DNA of 6,319 nt from Gammaproteobacteria bacterium. GTDB lineage: Bacteria; Pseudomonadota; Gammaproteobacteria; SZUA-229. Made by a program: the position numbers and the translations under genes. This document shows positions 4,985 to 6,319 of this stretch, piece after piece. Each line of letters starts with the position of its first letter. The stretch's first letter is position 1. The stretch lies in NCBI GenBank assembly GCA_029879605.1, contig JAOUQA010000131.1, forward strand, positions 1-6,319, read 5' to 3'. The notes under the pieces are model-generated. The model was given only the letters and a program-made list of their open reading frames with translations. It was not told the DNA's origin and did not search any database.

Positions 4985-6319
4985 TTACTGGCCACGCAGG
5001 AACCATTTATCCATCTGATCCATGGTGAACTGAACCCAGGTTGGGCGACCATGATTACACTGGCCACTGCGTTCAGTCGTTTCCATATCCCTGAGCAGTG
5101 CATTCATTTCGGGAAGGGTCATTTTACGATTAGCCCGTATCGAACCATGACAGGCCATAGTCCCCAGCACCTCATTCATCGCCTGCCGAATTCGTTCACT
5201 GCTACCGACACTGACCAGGTCTGATAATACATCCCGCACCAGGGTTTCTACATCACTGTTAGCCAGGATGATGGGAACCTGACGTATCTTCAGTGACTCG
5301 GGGCCGGAACGATCCAGTTCAAATCCCAGCTCGGTAAAAACGACCTGCTGGTGTTCAGCCAGTGCGGCTTCTTTTTCACTCACTGCAATCACCATGGGTA
5401 CCAGCAGAGGCTGGGATTTTATTGCGCCTTCAGCCATGGCCGATTTCAGTCGCTCGTAGGTAATACGCTCATGGGCCGCGTGCATATCCACCACAATCAT
5501 ACCGGCTGCATTTTGGGCCAGTATGAATACCCCCTGTAGTTGCGCAATGGCATAACCCAGTGGTGGAATATCGTCATTATTTCCATCACCCGGTAATGCT
5601 TGCTGCCTGCCTTCAAAATAATCATTGCTGGCCAGGTTGCCATAGGCACGCATCTGCTCTTCAACACCTAATGCCATGGAATTCTGACGAGGGGGTGTGT
5701 AACCATATAAAGGTGTTTGTGACGATTGTAAAAAATGCCTGTCGCTGCCGGGTGCTGTTGATACTGCCTCCAGCTGATCGACCGGTTTAACATCTGCCAG
5801 GGCATCATGAATCGCCTTGAACAGAAAACTGTGCACACCACGACTATCTCGAAACCGCACTTCGTGCTTGGTCGGGTGCGCATTCACATCAACCAGTTCG
5901 GGATTTAATTCAAAATATAAAACATAAGCCGGATGTCGACCATGGTAGAGCACATCCTGGTAGGCCTGGCGCACGGCATGGGTGACCAGTTTATCCCTGA
6001 TCATTCGACCATTAACAAAGAAATATTGCATGTCCGCCTGGGAACGGGAAAAAGCCGGCAATGCAATCCAGCCATGAAGCTTGAAACCGGCCGCTTCAAA
6101 TTCCATGTGTACAGCATGTTCGATAAAGGCTTTACCACAGATTTCAGCAATGCGTTTTTCCATGGCCAGCTGATCTGTCGCTGAACGCATCTGTTTTATC
6201 GCACGCTGGTTGTGATGCAAATTAATATCCACATCAAAACGACTCAGGGCAATGCGTTTCACCACATCTTCCAGGTGATTAAATTCAGTTTTGTCGGTTT
6301 TTAAAAATTTACGCCGGGC
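4985..6319 (-). CDS. mutL: MutL, mismatch repair protein with endonuclease motifs (5' end cut by window)
   Basis: MutL links mismatch recognition by MutS to strand incision. The last 444 codons are visible, starting ARRKFLKTDKTEFNHLEDV, which corresponds to about residue 143 of E. coli MutL. The GHKL ATPase motifs (NKIAAGEVV, DNGxG, GFRGEAL) therefore lie outside the window. Present are the transducer domain with FVNGRMIRDK and DVNAHPTKHEVRF (5852-5890), a polar linker, and the C-terminal dimerization domain. That domain carries DMHAAHERITYE (5453-5488), matching DQHA(X)2E(X)4E with Met for Gln, then ACHGSIRA (5132-5155), CNHGRPT (5039-5059) and a terminal FLR. These mark the latent nicking endonuclease type, which E. 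coli MutL lacks. The in-frame GTG at 6265 is internal (conserved EDVVKRIALSRFD), not the start. The full length was probably near 585-590 residues. Confidence 0.97.
   Translation of the reverse strand, partial: ARRKFLKTDKTEFNHLEDVVKRIALSRFDVDINLHHNQRAIKQMRSATDQLAMEKRIAEICGKAFIEHAVHMEFEAAGFKLHGWIALPAFSRSQADMQYFFVNGRMIRDKLVTHAVRQAYQDVLYHGRHPAYVLYFELNPELVDVNAHPTKHEVRFRDSRGVHSFLFKAIHDALADVKPVDQLEAVSTAPGSDRHFLQSSQTPLYGYTPPRQNSMALGVEEQMRAYGNLASNDYFEGRQQALPGDGNNDDIPPLGYAIAQLQGVFILAQNAAGMIVVDMHAAHERITYERLKSAMAEGAIKSQPLLVPMVIAVSEKEAALAEHQQVVFTELGFELDRSGPESLKIRQVPIILANSDVETLVRDVLSDLVSVGSSERIRQAMNEVLGTMACHGSIRANRKMTLPEMNALLRDMETTERSGQCNHGRPTWVQFTMDQMDKWFLRGQ

Noticed and set aside
6263..6265. GTG as a possible start of mutL
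   Set aside because: The frame stays open upstream to the window edge and encodes conserved MutL residues (ARRKFLKTDKTEFNHLED), so this GTG is an internal Val codon.
1..6319. Frequent CCAGG/CCTGG pentamers throughout the window
   Set aside because: Most fall in coding sequence at recurrent CTG-GCC and CAG-G codon pairs. Codon preference explains them without a dedicated sequence signal.

Overview
This window is a conserved chromosomal block of a gammaproteobacterium, with every gene on the minus strand. In transcription order (high to low coordinates) it reads mutL (5' end missing) - miaA - hfq - hflX - hflK - hflC (3' end missing). The order, the protein sequences (Hfq and HflX are close to the E. 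coli forms) and the moderate G+C content point to Gammaproteobacteria. The genus cannot be named from the sequence. The MutL is the nicking-endonuclease type, unlike E. coli MutL, which suggests a lineage outside the Dam/MutH group that includes the enterics and vibrios.

Layout: 6319-4985 holds the last 444 codons of mutL (mismatch repair). 4984-4763 is a 222-bp A+T-rich gap holding a pair of inverted repeat units built on a 10-bp phrase, plus a weak promoter candidate for miaA. 4762-3797 is miaA (tRNA i6A37 synthesis). 3796-3669 is the hfq leader, with two short dyads, an AAC-AAU-AAC-AAG run that looks like an Hfq distal-face site, and a strong Shine-Dalgarno. 3668-3408 is hfq (sRNA chaperone). 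3407-3306 holds a 10-bp-stem terminator followed at once by a perfect TATAAT box. 3305-1992 is hflX (ribosome-splitting GTPase), starting at TTG. 1991-1900 has a promoter candidate. 1899-754 is hflK, and 754-1 is hflC; these two overlap by one base (TAATG).

The genes form the classic 'superoperon' linking DNA repair, tRNA modification, RNA-based regulation, ribosome rescue and membrane protease control. HflK and HflC form the inner-membrane complex that surrounds and modulates FtsH. HflX, despite its name, is a ribosome GTPase. The terminator and promoter between hfq and hflX suggest the cluster is split into an upstream mutL-miaA-hfq unit and a downstream hflX-hflKC unit.

The gene content holds no mobile element, CRISPR array, tRNA, rRNA or novel system. 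The points worth a second look are in the intergenic sequences and in the MutL active-site motifs. No gene-free stretch exceeds 300 bases.
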